From Curtobacterium sp. MCJR17_020 (GTDB lineage: Bacteria; Actinomycetota; Actinomycetes; Actinomycetales; Microbacteriaceae), in the NCBI RefSeq assembly GCF_003234365.2, contig NZ_CP126260.1, positions 3,038,001 to 3,102,000 on the forward strand: DNA of 64,000 nt, in the 5' to 3' direction. Position 1 is the first letter of the stretch, and each line of letters opens with the position of its first letter. Both the position numbers and the translations under genes were made by a program. Below the pieces are notes generated by a model. That model was given only the letters and a program-made list of their open reading frames with translations. It was not told the origin of the DNA and did no database searches. This document shows, piece by piece, positions 54,123 through 61,890 of this stretch.

Positions 54123-54158
54123 GTTCGGGTGTCGGTCCGCACGGACCGGCACCCGAAC
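54123..54158 (+). terminator. 17-bp hairpin between the dehydrogenase and lacI genes
   Basis: GTTCGGGTGTCGGTCCG (54,123-54,139) pairs with 54,142-54,158 with one G-T pair. It begins 9 bp after the stop and ends 30 bp before the lacI start, so it could reduce lacI read-through. Confidence 0.75.
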
Positions 54159-54188
54159 GCGACTTCCGACCCGACGAAGGTGGCACCC

Positions 54189-55202
54189 GTGACCGTCCCG
54201 ACGACCCCGAGGGCGGTCACCCGCGCCGACGTCGCCCGGTACGCCGGCGTGAGCACCTCGGTCGTCAGCTACGTCGTGCACGACGGCCCCCGCCCCGTCG
54301 CGGCCGCCACCGCCGCCCGGGTCCGCGACGCCATCCGGGTCCTCGGGTACCGCCCGAACGCCAGCGCCCAGGCCCTGCGCACCGGGTCGTCGAAGATGCT
54401 CGGGCTCATCGTGCCCGAGCTCGACAACCCGTTCTGGTCGGAGCTCGCCGTCGAGGTCACCCACGCCGCGGCCGCCCGCGGCTACGACGTCCTGCTCGCC
54501 AACAGCGACGGTGACGGCACCCAGGAGCGCGAACGGCTCCGCAGCCTGTCCGCCCGCCAGGTCGACGGCATAATCCTGACGAGCATCATGACCCACCCGG
54601 ACCTGTCCAACGTCTCCGACCCGGGCATCCCGCTCGTCCTGCTCAACACCTTCTTCGAGGTCCCCGACTACGCGAGCATCGGCGTCGACGCCCTGCGCGG
54701 CGCGTACGACGGCACCCGGCACCTGGTCGAGCACGGCTACGGGTCGATCGGCCTGGTGATGGGGCACGCCGGCTCGATGGAACTCCGCGAACAGGGCTGG
54801 ATGCGGGCCCTGCGCGACGCCGGACTGCCGGACGGCCCGATCGTGCGCTGCGACTTCACCCGACGGGGTGGGTACGAGGCCGGCCTCCGCATGTTCGCGG
54901 ACGGGACGGGACCCCGGGCCGTCTTCGTCAGCTCGGACATGCAGGCCGTCGGTGTGCTGCGGGCACTGTGGGAACTCGGCCTGCGGGCACCAGAGGACGT
55001 CGCGATCGTGTCGTTCGACGGCGGTGCCGAGGCGGACTACACGAACCCGCAGCTCACGACGGTCCGGCAGCCGATCGAGACGATGGCGACCGCCGCCGTC
55101 GACCGCGTGCTCGGGCTCGACGCGGACAACCAGTGGCACCGCGACCTCGTGCCCGCCGAGTTGGTCCTGGGCGCGAGTTGCGGATGCGACGTGCGTCGCT
55201 GA
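54189..55202 (+). CDS. LacI-family transcriptional repressor
   Basis: A 337-residue repressor: helix-turn-helix TRADVARYAGVSTSVVSYVV, hinge IRVLGYRPNASAQALRTGSS, then the sugar-binding domain (MLGLIVPELDNPFWSELAVE, DVAIVSFDGGAEADYTNPQL). The start is taken as GTG 54,189 behind GAAGG; an upstream start is in frame. A cysteine pair ends the protein (SCGCDVRR). It most likely regulates the adjacent dehydrogenase and sugar ABC operon. Confidence 0.92.
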   Translation: MTVPTTPRAVTRADVARYAGVSTSVVSYVVHDGPRPVAAATAARVRDAIRVLGYRPNASAQALRTGSSKMLGLIVPELDNPFWSELAVEVTHAAAARGYDVLLANSDGDGTQERERLRSLSARQVDGIILTSIMTHPDLSNVSDPGIPLVLLNTFFEVPDYASIGVDALRGAYDGTRHLVEHGYGSIGLVMGHAGSMELREQGWMRALRDAGLPDGPIVRCDFTRRGGYEAGLRMFADGTGPRAVFVSSDMQAVGVLRALWELGLRAPEDVAIVSFDGGAEADYTNPQLTTVRQPIETMATAAVDRVLGLDADNQWHRDLVPAELVLGASCGCDVRR

Positions 55203-55213
55203 CGCACCCACCA

Positions 55214-55261
55214 GACGGACGGGAGGCGCGGGGCGGGCCCGCCAAGGGCCTCCCGTCCGTC
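55214..55261. terminator. Bidirectional GACGGACGGGAGGC hairpin
   Basis: GACGGACGGGAGGC (55,214-55,227) pairs perfectly with 55,248-55,261, with a short inner GCGGGC/GCCCGC stem. It lies between the convergent lacI gene and the hypothetical membrane-protein gene, whose stop codon it touches. A member of the GGGAGGC family. Confidence 0.8.
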
Positions 55262-55694
55262 AGCTGGCCGTGTTCACCTTCACGCCGCCTCGTGATCGCT
55301 TCCACCACGGCCGGCGTTCCGCCTCCTCGTAAGCGGCCAGCCAGACGGCAGCGACCCGTGACTTCAGCTGCCGAACGATGGCGCTGAGGAAACAGACGAC
55401 GAAGAAGATCACCGTCGCGGTGACGATCACGACGTAGAACACGAGGCTGAACCCGAAAGCGGTGTCGGAATCCGATGCCGCGATCGATGAGATGACCGAT
55501 GATGCGGTCGCCGCCAAGATGGCGAACATCGCTGTCCCCGCTCCGAGCAGCTGCAAGAACAGGCCTGGACCGAGCTGCGACCGATCTCGCAGTTCCCCGA
55601 GGACCTTTTGCCGCAGATCCGCGTCCTTCGCTGCGCGTAAGTACGCAGTTACGTCCGCCTCGGTCGGCACGCGCCCGTTGGTCCGCTTCGGCAT
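55260..55694 (-). CDS. Hypothetical membrane protein, 144 aa
   Basis: Two membrane helices (FLQLLGAGTAMFAILAATAS and FSLVFYVVIVTATVIFFVVC) separated by a short loop, with a charged N-terminus (MPKRTNGRVPTEADVTAYLR) and a basic C-terminal tail rich in Trp/Arg. No family recognised. GC content is lower than the neighbours. ATG 55,694 is used. Confidence 0.65.
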   Translation of the reverse strand: MPKRTNGRVPTEADVTAYLRAAKDADLRQKVLGELRDRSQLGPGLFLQLLGAGTAMFAILAATASSVISSIAASDSDTAFGFSLVFYVVIVTATVIFFVVCFLSAIVRQLKSRVAAVWLAAYEEAERRPWWKRSRGGVKVNTAS

Positions 55695-55783
55695 GAAGTG
55701 CTTCCATCGATCCTGCTCGGGCGAGGTGTCGGTTCGGTCTTGTTGTCCCACATCGATCGCTATCGGCACCGCACACGACTGCG

Positions 55784-56245
55784 TCACGTGTCGGACGCAC
55801 GCTCCGTCACGGCGGTGAGCCGCTGGAGCGGCACACGCTGCTGGGACTCCTGCGTCACCGCGACCGCTTCGACCGGTTCGCCGGACTCGGTGTCGACGAA
55901 GCGCAGGTCCGACGTCAGCTCGGACGGCCGGTACCGGTCGGCCCACCCGCCGAGCGCCAGCAACACCAGCGAGAGGTCGCGGCCGGCGTCGGTGAGCACG
56001 TACTCCTCGCGCGCCCGGGCACCCTCCGGCTTGTAGGTCGTGCGCTCGAGCACTCCCCCGTCGACGAGGGAGGACAGTCGCGCGGTCAGGACTTCGCGCG
56101 GAACGCCGAGGCTCTGCTGGAACTGACTGAAGCGCGTGGAACCGGCGAGGGCGTCACGCACGATCATGAGCGTCCACTTCTCGCCGAGGACGTCGAGGGA
56201 CCGTGCGATGGGGCAGCGCTCGTCGCCGCCGAGGATGCCGAGCAT
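55784..56245 (-). CDS. HxlR-family transcriptional regulator
   Basis: A 153-residue winged-helix regulator: CPIARSLDVLGEKWTLMIVR, then DALAGSTRFSQFQQSLGVPREVLTARLSSLVDGGVLER, the HxlR signature with the N-terminal cysteine used for redox or aldehyde sensing in some members. The ATG has AGGA upstream. It is divergent from an SDR gene and two 25-bp direct repeats lie between the starts. Confidence 0.93.
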   Translation of the reverse strand: MLGILGGDERCPIARSLDVLGEKWTLMIVRDALAGSTRFSQFQQSLGVPREVLTARLSSLVDGGVLERTTYKPEGARAREEYVLTDAGRDLSLVLLALGGWADRYRPSELTSDLRFVDTESGEPVEAVAVTQESQQRVPLQRLTAVTERASDT

Positions 56246-56257
56246 GCGTTCATCCTA

Positions 56258-56309
56258 GCTGGGTTCGATTTCCGGACACAACGTGCTAGGTTCGGTTTCC
56301 GTACTCAAC
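56258..56309. promoter_or_regulatory. Two 25-bp direct repeats between hxlR and the SDR gene
   Basis: The repeats (56,258-56,282 and 56,285-56,309) share the core GGTTCG-TTTCCG and agree at 21 of 25 positions, with a 27-bp period. They fill the divergent promoter region, as expected for an HxlR dimer-pair operator that controls both genes. Confidence 0.75.
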
Positions 56310-56330
56310 TTCTCTCGTCTGGAGCCTCAC

Positions 56331-57026
56331 ATGACCAACCTCACCAACGCCATCGTCCTCGTCACCGGAGCGAACGGCGGCCTCGGCGCCGAGTTCGTCC
56401 AGCAGGCCCTGGACCGCGGCGCCGCCAAGGTCTACGCGACCGCCCGCACCCCGCGCACCTGGGACGACGCGCGCATCGTGCCGCTCGCCCTCGACGTCAC
56501 GAGCCAGGAGAGCGTCGACGCCGCTGCCCGTGCCGCCGCGGACACCACGATCGTCGTGAACAACGCCGGGATCGCCGGTGCCGACCCGCTCGTCGACACC
56601 TCGGTCGCGGAGGTCGAGCGCATCTTCGCGACGAACGTCTTCGGCGCGCTCCGTGTCGCGAAGGCCTTCGCTCCCACGATCGGCGGCGGCGCGCTGATCG
56701 ACGTGCACTCGGCCCTGAGCTGGGTCGCCCTGGCCGGTGCGTACTCGGCGTCGAAGGCGGCGTTCTGGTCGATCACGAACTCGCTCCGCCTCGAGCTCGC
56801 ACCCCAGGGCACCCAGGTCGTCGGCGCACACCTCGGCTACACCGACACCGGCATGACCGCGGGGCTCGACGTCGAGAAGTCCGACCCGGCCGACATCGTC
56901 CGGCTCATCTGGGACGCCGTCGAGGCCGGCGAGCACGAGGTGCTGGCGGACCAGGTCAGCCGTGACGTGCGGGCCGGGCTCAGCGCACCGTTGACGGCGC
57001 TGTACCCGGCGCTCGCCAGCGCCTGA
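56331..57026 (+). CDS. Short-chain dehydrogenase/reductase (SDR)
   Basis: A 231-residue classical SDR. The cofactor motif is TGANGGLG; NNAG is at VVNNAGIAG; the catalytic Ser-Tyr-Lys is in DVHSALSWVALAGAYSASKAA. Its substrate is not readable. The ATG has GGAG upstream. It is the likely target of the divergent HxlR regulator. Confidence 0.93.
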   Translation: MTNLTNAIVLVTGANGGLGAEFVQQALDRGAAKVYATARTPRTWDDARIVPLALDVTSQESVDAAARAAADTTIVVNNAGIAGADPLVDTSVAEVERIFATNVFGALRVAKAFAPTIGGGALIDVHSALSWVALAGAYSASKAAFWSITNSLRLELAPQGTQVVGAHLGYTDTGMTAGLDVEKSDPADIVRLIWDAVEAGEHEVLADQVSRDVRAGLSAPLTALYPALASA

Positions 57027-57066
57027 TTGACGTCGAGAGCGCGTCGCGCGCCGTACGGTGGAGGAC

Positions 57067-57321
57067 GTGCAGTTCCTGGCGTCCGCCCTCCGGCTCCCGA
57101 TCGTCGGCTTCGGCGCGCTCGCACTCTGGCTGCTGACGACCTCGGGCGGCGAGTTGACGAAGGTCCTGCTCGGTGTCGGCTCGGCTCTGCTCGCCGTGGG
57201 TGGCTACGTCGGTCAGACCGCTGCGGAGCGAACAGTGCGGAATCAACAGCTCGACCAAGCGGTGGCGCGGAAGGACGAGTGGGAGCGGGAGCACGACGGC
57301 GTCGAGGACCAGGAACGTTGA
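57067..57321 (+). CDS. Small membrane protein, 84 aa
   Basis: Two membrane segments (LPIVGFGALALWLLTTSGG and VLLGVGSALLAVGGYVGQTA) and a charged C-terminal tail (NQQLDQAVARKDEWEREHDG) that looks helical or coiled-coil. GTG 57,067 follows GGTGGAGG; GTG 57,058 is an alternative. No known family. It ends at a hairpin. Confidence 0.55.
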   Translation: MQFLASALRLPIVGFGALALWLLTTSGGELTKVLLGVGSALLAVGGYVGQTAAERTVRNQQLDQAVARKDEWEREHDGVEDQER

Positions 57322-57326
57322 CGCTC

Positions 57327-57358
57327 CTGGTTCGGGAACCGCGAGGTTCGCGAACCAG
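57327..57358. terminator. Bidirectional hairpin (CTGGTTCG/CGAACCAG)
   Basis: CTGGTTCG-g-GAACC (57,327-57,340) pairs with GGTTC-g-CGAACCAG (57,345-57,358) with one mismatch, between convergent genes. The word GAGGTTC also occurs in the cluster at 3,581. Confidence 0.75.
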
Positions 57359-57363
57359 AACGG

Positions 57364-57927
57364 TCAGCCGCGGGCGCCTCTGCCGGTGATGTCGCGGTTC
57401 ACTTCGGTGATCGCGGCGCGCTCCTCGACGGAGATGCCTGCGGCAGCCAGGACACGACTGAGCACGCCGCTCTTGCGCTCGATGTAGTCGTCGATGTCCT
57501 CGGCCTCGGCGGCCGCCCGGCGCTTCACGGCGGCGTACTCTTCGCGCAGGGCCGGGTCGGCGCGCAGCACGTCGCGGACGGCGAGGTGGTTCCGGAGCGA
57601 GAGCGATCCAGCGGTGGCGACGTAGGTGTTGCTCGGGGCGAAGCGCTCGGGTGTCCGGAAGGCCTGCCGGTCGGGGACGCCGAGGTCTCCGCGAGGCTCG
57701 AAGCCGATCGTGGCCAGCGCAGCGACCGCCGCCGCGACGTCGCTGGCGTCGACCACGATGTCGACGTCGATCACGGGCTTCGCCGCCAGTCCGGGCACCG
57801 AGGTGCTGCCGACGTGTTCGATGCTGCGGTACCGAGCGCCGGCGTCGTCGAGGGCCGCGGCGTACGCGTCCCGCAACATCGCGAACCGCTCGGGCCACGA
57901 CGGCTGGTGTTCGACGACCTCGATCAT
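57364..57927 (-). CDS. GrpB/UPF0157 family protein
   Basis: A 187-residue protein of the nucleotidyltransferase-like UPF0157 group: MIEVVEHQPSWPERFAMLRD, then YRSIEHVGSTSVPGLAAKPVIDVDIVV with the G-S-T-S-V and D-x-D motifs. Function is uncertain; some members are annotated as dephospho-CoA kinase-associated. The start is ATG 57,927, which overlaps the GNAT stop by 4 nt. Confidence 0.9.
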   Translation of the reverse strand: MIEVVEHQPSWPERFAMLRDAYAAALDDAGARYRSIEHVGSTSVPGLAAKPVIDVDIVVDASDVAAAVAALATIGFEPRGDLGVPDRQAFRTPERFAPSNTYVATAGSLSLRNHLAVRDVLRADPALREEYAAVKRRAAAEAEDIDDYIERKSGVLSRVLAAAGISVEERAAITEVNRDITGRGARG

Positions 57928-58466
57928 CGAGGGCGCCGCGTGGCAGGCGGTGGTGCGAGGAGCTGGAACATGACGTGGTCGCGCCACGCTCCGTTGATCG
58001 TGATGTACTCCGGCGCGAACCCGTAGCGGGTGAACCCCGCGGACTCGAGCGCACGCTGCGAGCCCACGTTCTCCGGAAGGGTCTCGGCCTGCACCCGGTG
58101 GAGTCGGAGGACGTCGAACGCGTGGGCGGCAGCAGCGGCGACGGCGCGGGAGGCGTGACCCTGACGCAGCCGGTCGGCGCGGATCCAGTACCCCATCGCG
58201 CAGGACTGCAGGGCTCCGCGGGTGACGCCGCTCAGCGTGATGCGCCCGAGGAGTTCACCGTCGGTCGACTCGATCACGAACGGGACCGCGGTGCCGGCGC
58301 GCTCCGCAGCGAGCGACTGCACGATGACGTCGTGCTGGCCCTGCTCGGTGAAGTACGCCGGTGCCCGGGACGGCTCCCACGGTCGCAGGTGGTCGGCGCT
58401 CGCGGTGATGACGGCGGCGAGCGTCGCCGCGTCGTCGACGCGGAGCAGGCGCAACCGGGTGTCCAT
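57924..58466 (-). CDS. GNAT acetyltransferase (RimJ-like)
   Basis: A 180-residue N-acetyltransferase: ELLGRITLSGVTRGALQSCA, YWIRADRLRQGHASRAVAAA with the acetyl-CoA binding R-Q-G-H-A pattern, then ETLPENVGSQRALESAGFTR. It matches the RimJ/RimL subgroup. Its start codon ATG (58,464-58,466) begins with the first base of the 26-bp tRNA-Ser repeat, so its upstream DNA is now the island's. It is translationally coupled to GrpB. Confidence 0.9.
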   Translation of the reverse strand: MDTRLRLLRVDDAATLAAVITASADHLRPWEPSRAPAYFTEQGQHDVIVQSLAAERAGTAVPFVIESTDGELLGRITLSGVTRGALQSCAMGYWIRADRLRQGHASRAVAAAAAHAFDVLRLHRVQAETLPENVGSQRALESAGFTRYGFAPEYITINGAWRDHVMFQLLAPPPATRRPR

Positions 58467-58491
58467 GGCGGAGGGTGTGGGATTCGAACCC
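58466..58491 (-). repeat. Attachment-site copy (tRNA-Ser 3' end fragment)
   Basis: Exact 26-bp copy of the tRNA-Ser CCA end, acceptor 3' strand and T arm. The flanking bases differ (A/G on the left, G/A on the right), so the identity ends exactly here. It does not form a full tRNA. Confidence 0.85.
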
Positions 58492-58623
58492 GCCCCGGAA
58501 CGGCGAGGTCGCCCGGTCTCATCCACGCTTTGCCGGTTATTGGCCGACTTCGGGTGTCGCTGAATCACGAGCATGCGCTCCAATCACGGGCAGATGTGGG
58601 CAAATTGTGGGCACGACCCACAG
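58492..58623. other. Non-coding end of the element with repeated TGTGGGCA
   Basis: TGTGGGCA occurs twice, at 58,595 and 58,606, 11 bp apart (one helical turn), and AATCACG twice (58,563 and 58,582). Short direct repeats next to a core site resemble the arm-type sites bound by tyrosine integrases. That role is an inference. Confidence 0.5.
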
Positions 58624-59472
58624 TCACTCCCCTGGCTCGAAGTTGACACCGTCGGCCGCGGCGTCGAGCTCTTCGCGCAGCTTTGCGACAAGCCGCTTCT
58701 GGGTCGGCTGCAGAACGTCGAGGACACGACGAGCGACGCTGGTGGACCGCCGGAGCCTGTCCAACAGATCTCGCCGCTCCAGGAGGTCCGCCGTGCGCTT
58801 GGCACCGACGATCGACCGTAGCCGATCGAGGCGTGGTCGTTCGCGCTTCTCGAACCGAGCTCGGACATCGTCCGGCGAGAGGTGATGGTCTTCGCCGTCG
58901 AGCCCCGTGATGACCGTTCCGTCGATCAAGTCGTCGTTGAGCTGCTGCTCTGCCTTCTCGATCTCGCGCAGGACCCGGTGGGGGTAGCGGGCCGCTGCAG
59001 CCCGTGCGATTGCCACGGTCGTCTGCCATGGCACGAGCAGGTCAGCCTCGTGCTCGTTGGCCGGCGCCGCGACGAGGTCCGACACTGGCAGCCCGACCAG
59101 ATCGGCCAGACGTCCGACTTTGTGGACCGTCGTGGTGCCGGAAGTGTCCGCGGTGTACTCGGCGATGTCGAGCGGCACGAGCAGGAACAGCACTTCATCG
59201 GCTGCCGACCTCTCATCCTTGGCGGGCGACGCACGACGGAGGGCGAGCATCTTCCGTTCTTCGGCGATGTGCTCGTGACGCAGGTCCCACCTCACCTCGA
59301 GGCGAGCCGGCGAGACCCACTCTCGCTTGCCCTCCCAGCGGTCAGCGACGAGCTCCACCTGCACCTTCTTGTCGCCGACCTTCACGACTGCAGCTTCGTG
59401 GAACGTGGCGGACGACCGCGCGATCCGGTACGCCCACCGCTGCCCGCGCTGCAGTTCGCCCAGCTCCGCCAT
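58624..59472 (-). CDS. Hypothetical island protein, 282 aa
   Basis: Begins MAELGELQRGQRWAYRIARS (ATG 59,472; an alternative ATG is at 59,481). The N-terminal third looks like a small beta-barrel domain (AVVKVGDKKVQVELVADRWE, GKREWVSPARLEVRW). The C-terminal half is highly charged and helical (RARFEKRERPRLDRLRSIVG, RLVAKLREELDAAADGV). No family is recognised. It has no signal peptide or membrane helix. No good ribosome-binding site is visible. GC is lower than the host genes. Confidence 0.6.
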   Translation of the reverse strand: MAELGELQRGQRWAYRIARSSATFHEAAVVKVGDKKVQVELVADRWEGKREWVSPARLEVRWDLRHEHIAEERKMLALRRASPAKDERSAADEVLFLLVPLDIAEYTADTSGTTTVHKVGRLADLVGLPVSDLVAAPANEHEADLLVPWQTTVAIARAAAARYPHRVLREIEKAEQQLNDDLIDGTVITGLDGEDHHLSPDDVRARFEKRERPRLDRLRSIVGAKRTADLLERRDLLDRLRRSTSVARRVLDVLQPTQKRLVAKLREELDAAADGVNFEPGE

Positions 59473-59506
59473 GCCAGGCATCGTTGCAGCAGTTACGGCT
59501 CGGACG

Positions 59507-59938
59507 CTAGCGATGCGCCGTGATCCAAGCGACCGCAGCTTCGGGGAGACGGAATTCGTAGTCCTGGCCCTCCCAAGAGGTTCCGGGCACGATGCCCCCT
59601 GCTGCAACGACACGATGGAGCACTTCAGTCGGGATGCGCTCCTCAGCGTGCTCGAGGAGCCATGTACGGGTGCGCTCATCGAGCTTCGGCCACCAGTTCT
59701 GGACGTCGAAGATGCCGCGATCGCGCCACTCGCCGTCGATGAGCTCGGAGACCACGTTGCCGGCGAAGATGCTCACATTGTCGCCCTCGTCGCGGACCAC
59801 GATGTTCGCTAGCCCTTCCTTCGCCGCCAGCCGGTCGCCAGCAGCCTTGGCGTCGGCGACTGTCTTGTACACGCCAGTCCGATAGGGGCCGTCTGCTTGG
59901 CCGTCACGGTTGTTGTCGTGCTCCACTGCGTAGCTCAT
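59507..59938 (-). CDS. Hypothetical island protein, 143 aa
   Basis: Starts MSYAVEHDNNRDGQADGPYR behind AGG. The first 60 residues (TVADAKAAGDRLAAKEGLAN, then IVVRDEGDNVS) weakly resemble DUF2188-type small domains. Several tryptophans lie further on (NWWPKLDERTRTWLLEHAEE). Function unknown. Confidence 0.6.
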   Translation of the reverse strand: MSYAVEHDNNRDGQADGPYRTGVYKTVADAKAAGDRLAAKEGLANIVVRDEGDNVSIFAGNVVSELIDGEWRDRGIFDVQNWWPKLDERTRTWLLEHAEERIPTEVLHRVVAAGGIVPGTSWEGQDYEFRLPEAAVAWITAHR

Positions 59939-59980
59939 GCTCGGAACCTAGTCGGAGGCACCGACGGCATCGGAGGCGAG

Positions 59981-60241
59981 TCAGCGGAGCGTCGGTGTGA
60001 CCGAGTTCTTCTCGTTGACGTCGATGACCTGACCGTCGAGGGTGAAGACGTCGACGAGGACACCGATGCCGAAGAGGCCTCCGGTGAACGTGTAGAGGAT
60101 GCCGGTGCCGATCTTGCCCATGTAGTAGCGGTGCGCACCAACGATGCCGAAGAAGAAGATCCACTTGTACGCGGTGCCGATGTGCTTCTGCGGGCGAGCG
60201 TTGGCGTAAGCCTGCTGGGGTGCGGGAGCGGTGCTAGTCAT
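59981..60241 (-). CDS. TM2-domain membrane protein
   Basis: An 86-residue protein. The TM2 pattern is clear: two helices around FFFGIVGAHRYYMGKIGTGI, then TGGLFGIGVLVDVFTLDGQV. The ATG has AGGAGAACCG upstream. TM2 proteins are small two-helix membrane proteins of unknown function found in bacteria and phages. Confidence 0.88.
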   Translation of the reverse strand: MTSTAPAPQQAYANARPQKHIGTAYKWIFFFGIVGAHRYYMGKIGTGILYTFTGGLFGIGVLVDVFTLDGQVIDVNEKNSVTPTLR

Positions 60242-60365
60242 GTCGGTTCTCCTGGTCGGGTCACTGGTGAGCGATCCCCACCTCCGGGAACGTACAGGCT
60301 GCATCGTCTCGTCTCCACGCCCCCAACAGGGGCACGCGAGGCTACATCCGGAACGTGCCGAGCCC

Positions 60366-60881
60366 CTACGCCTCCGACGTTTCGCCCTCGTGCTTCATCA
60401 GGGCGGCGCCTTGGCGTTTCAAGACGTCGTCGCTGATGTGACCCGCAAGCCATCCGGAGAGGGTCTGCATCGTTGCGTTCGCCCAGGTCCGCCCTTCACT
60501 GAAGGCGCCAAGGATGAACGCCTCGGAACGGTCCGTGCTCCCGTCCATGGTCTGCATGGCTGACCACCACAGGAGCATCCCTCGCTCGTGCTGCAGCGCC
60601 AGCCAATCCCCGGACAGGGCGTCCTCAGTGTCAAGCGTCGTGCGGTACACCGCGATGCGACCCCGCAATTCCCGGAGATGCGCCTGTATCGGTTCATGCA
60701 CTGGATCCAGGGAGATGAACTGCGCGAGGGACAGGATGATCGGTTCGGCTGCGGCCGTTCGACGTTCCAGGTACCGGCTCCGCTCCGCGCTCTTCCGTTC
60801 CGAACGAGCGAGCCAGATCGCGATCGCTGTCGGTACGAGGATCGCCGCGACGGGGATCACGATGTCGCTGATCGGGTTCAT
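60366..60881 (-). CDS. Hypothetical membrane-anchored island protein, 171 aa
   Basis: One N-terminal helix (ISDIVIPVAAILVPTAIAIWLA) followed by a cytoplasmic helical domain (RSERKSAERSRYLERRTAAA and so on). Position and topology suggest a membrane-tethered helical protein. No family recognised. No ribosome-binding site is seen before ATG 60,881. Confidence 0.6.
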   Translation of the reverse strand: MNPISDIVIPVAAILVPTAIAIWLARSERKSAERSRYLERRTAAAEPIILSLAQFISLDPVHEPIQAHLRELRGRIAVYRTTLDTEDALSGDWLALQHERGMLLWWSAMQTMDGSTDRSEAFILGAFSEGRTWANATMQTLSGWLAGHISDDVLKRQGAALMKHEGETSEA

Positions 60882-60942
60882 GCGCCGAGCGTATGGCCAG
60901 CGCGAATGCCTTCGTGTCGGCCGTGCCCGACATCATGTCCGC

Positions 60943-61410
60943 ATGGGCCGGAGACGTCGAGACCGGTGGTCTCTCGGACCATCGCTCAGCCTGCCCGAGG
61001 CGGCCTACGGTGGCCCCGTCTACGACCTCGCAGATCCCGACCCTGTCCTCGCCTGGGTGACGTTCCCCGACCGCTGTATCGAGGTCGAGTCACGCGTTAT
61101 CGCGTACACGGAGCGAGCGGTCCTCGTCGAGTGGGGGTTCTCGCAGGCGGCGGAGTGCGCGTGGGCGTGGCGCGACGCGGTGCAGCCGATCTCTGCCCCC
61201 GCGCTGAGCCAGGATCCCGGCGGCACCCGCGGTTCGGCGCGCCCCGGACACGGGGAAGAGGAAGCATCCGGAGGGCTGTTATGGTGGCCACAACGCGCCC
61301 GGGGGAAGGATCTGTATGCCGGACGGCCGACCCCGCCATCCCGACAAAGACGTCGAGAAGTTCCTCCGCTCTGCGGAGGACGACCATCACTGGAAGTTCA
61401 CGAAGGGTAG
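60943..61410 (+). CDS. Hypothetical island protein, up to 155 aa
   Basis: ATG 60,943 begins MGRRRRDRWSLGPSLSLPEA. The central part (VLAWVTFPDRCIEVESRVIA, then YTERAVLVEWGFSQAAECAW) looks like a small actinobacterial domain of unknown function. The last 50 or so residues are low-complexity and overlap the next gene by 95 nt, so the true end may be earlier in related proteins and this may be a frameshifted or extended copy. Confidence 0.45.
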   Translation: MGRRRRDRWSLGPSLSLPEAAYGGPVYDLADPDPVLAWVTFPDRCIEVESRVIAYTERAVLVEWGFSQAAECAWAWRDAVQPISAPALSQDPGGTRGSARPGHGEEEASGGLLWWPQRARGKDLYAGRPTPPSRQRRREVPPLCGGRPSLEVHEG

Positions 61411-61549
61411 GAAGTACTTCAAGGGCAAGTGCCCTTGCGGCTTGCACCTGAAGACCGTGCATCTCACGCCTTCAGACCCGAACTACCTCACTAATCTGAC
61501 GCACAACCTTGCCCGCCTAGACTGCTGGACACAGGAGGCCACCCAATGA
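61316..61549 (+). CDS. Small Cys/His protein, HicA-like toxin candidate
   Basis: A 77-residue protein: VEKFLRSAEDDHHWKFTKGR, then KYFKGKCPCGLHLKTVHLTP, SDPNYLTNLTHNLARLDCW. The K-G-x-x-F-K...H pattern resembles the small double-stranded-RNA-binding-like fold of HicA toxins, with an added C-P-C-G-x-H metal-type site. The ATG has AAGGA upstream. Its stop overlaps the next start (ATGA). The toxin role is an inference from size, pairing and mobile context. Confidence 0.65.
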   Translation: MPDGRPRHPDKDVEKFLRSAEDDHHWKFTKGRKYFKGKCPCGLHLKTVHLTPSDPNYLTNLTHNLARLDCWTQEATQ

Positions 61550-61875
61550 ACATGTTCTTCCTCCGCATCGAGTGCGTTGCACCCGACATCGCAGCGGACC
61601 AGCTTGAGGACGACTTCACCGAGATCGCCGATGCCCTCTTTGAAGTTGAGGGCGTCATCGACCCCGACCTCGAACTCGACATCGCGAAGCGAGCGCTCAC
61701 CTTCACGATGATCCTTGAGGCGACCGACGAAGCCGACGCCATGACGGGAGCGATCTCTGCCGCCCGCACTGCACTTCACATGGCCGGCAAGGGAACCCCG
61801 GGCTGGGAAGACCACTACCGACTTGCCCGTCAAGACGTCGAACGGCAGAGCGAAACAGGACACGTCCCCGCCTGA
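61546..61875 (+). CDS. Partner of the HicA-like protein, antitoxin candidate
   Basis: A 109-residue acidic protein: MNMFFLRIECVAPDIAADQL, EDDFTEIADALFEVEGVIDP, then KRALTFTMILEATDEADAMT, GAISAARTALHMAGK. Alternating strands and helices suggest a small alpha/beta domain. It is not a recognisable HicB. It overlaps the upstream gene by 4 nt and is followed by a terminator, so the two form a bicistron. Confidence 0.7.
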   Translation: MNMFFLRIECVAPDIAADQLEDDFTEIADALFEVEGVIDPDLELDIAKRALTFTMILEATDEADAMTGAISAARTALHMAGKGTPGWEDHYRLARQDVERQSETGHVPA

Positions 61876-61890
61876 CCGCCACAACACAGG

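Noticed and set aside
58466..58491. A second tRNA-Ser gene
   Set aside because: Only the 3' 26 bp is present; no anticodon arm or 5' half. It is an attachment-site fragment.
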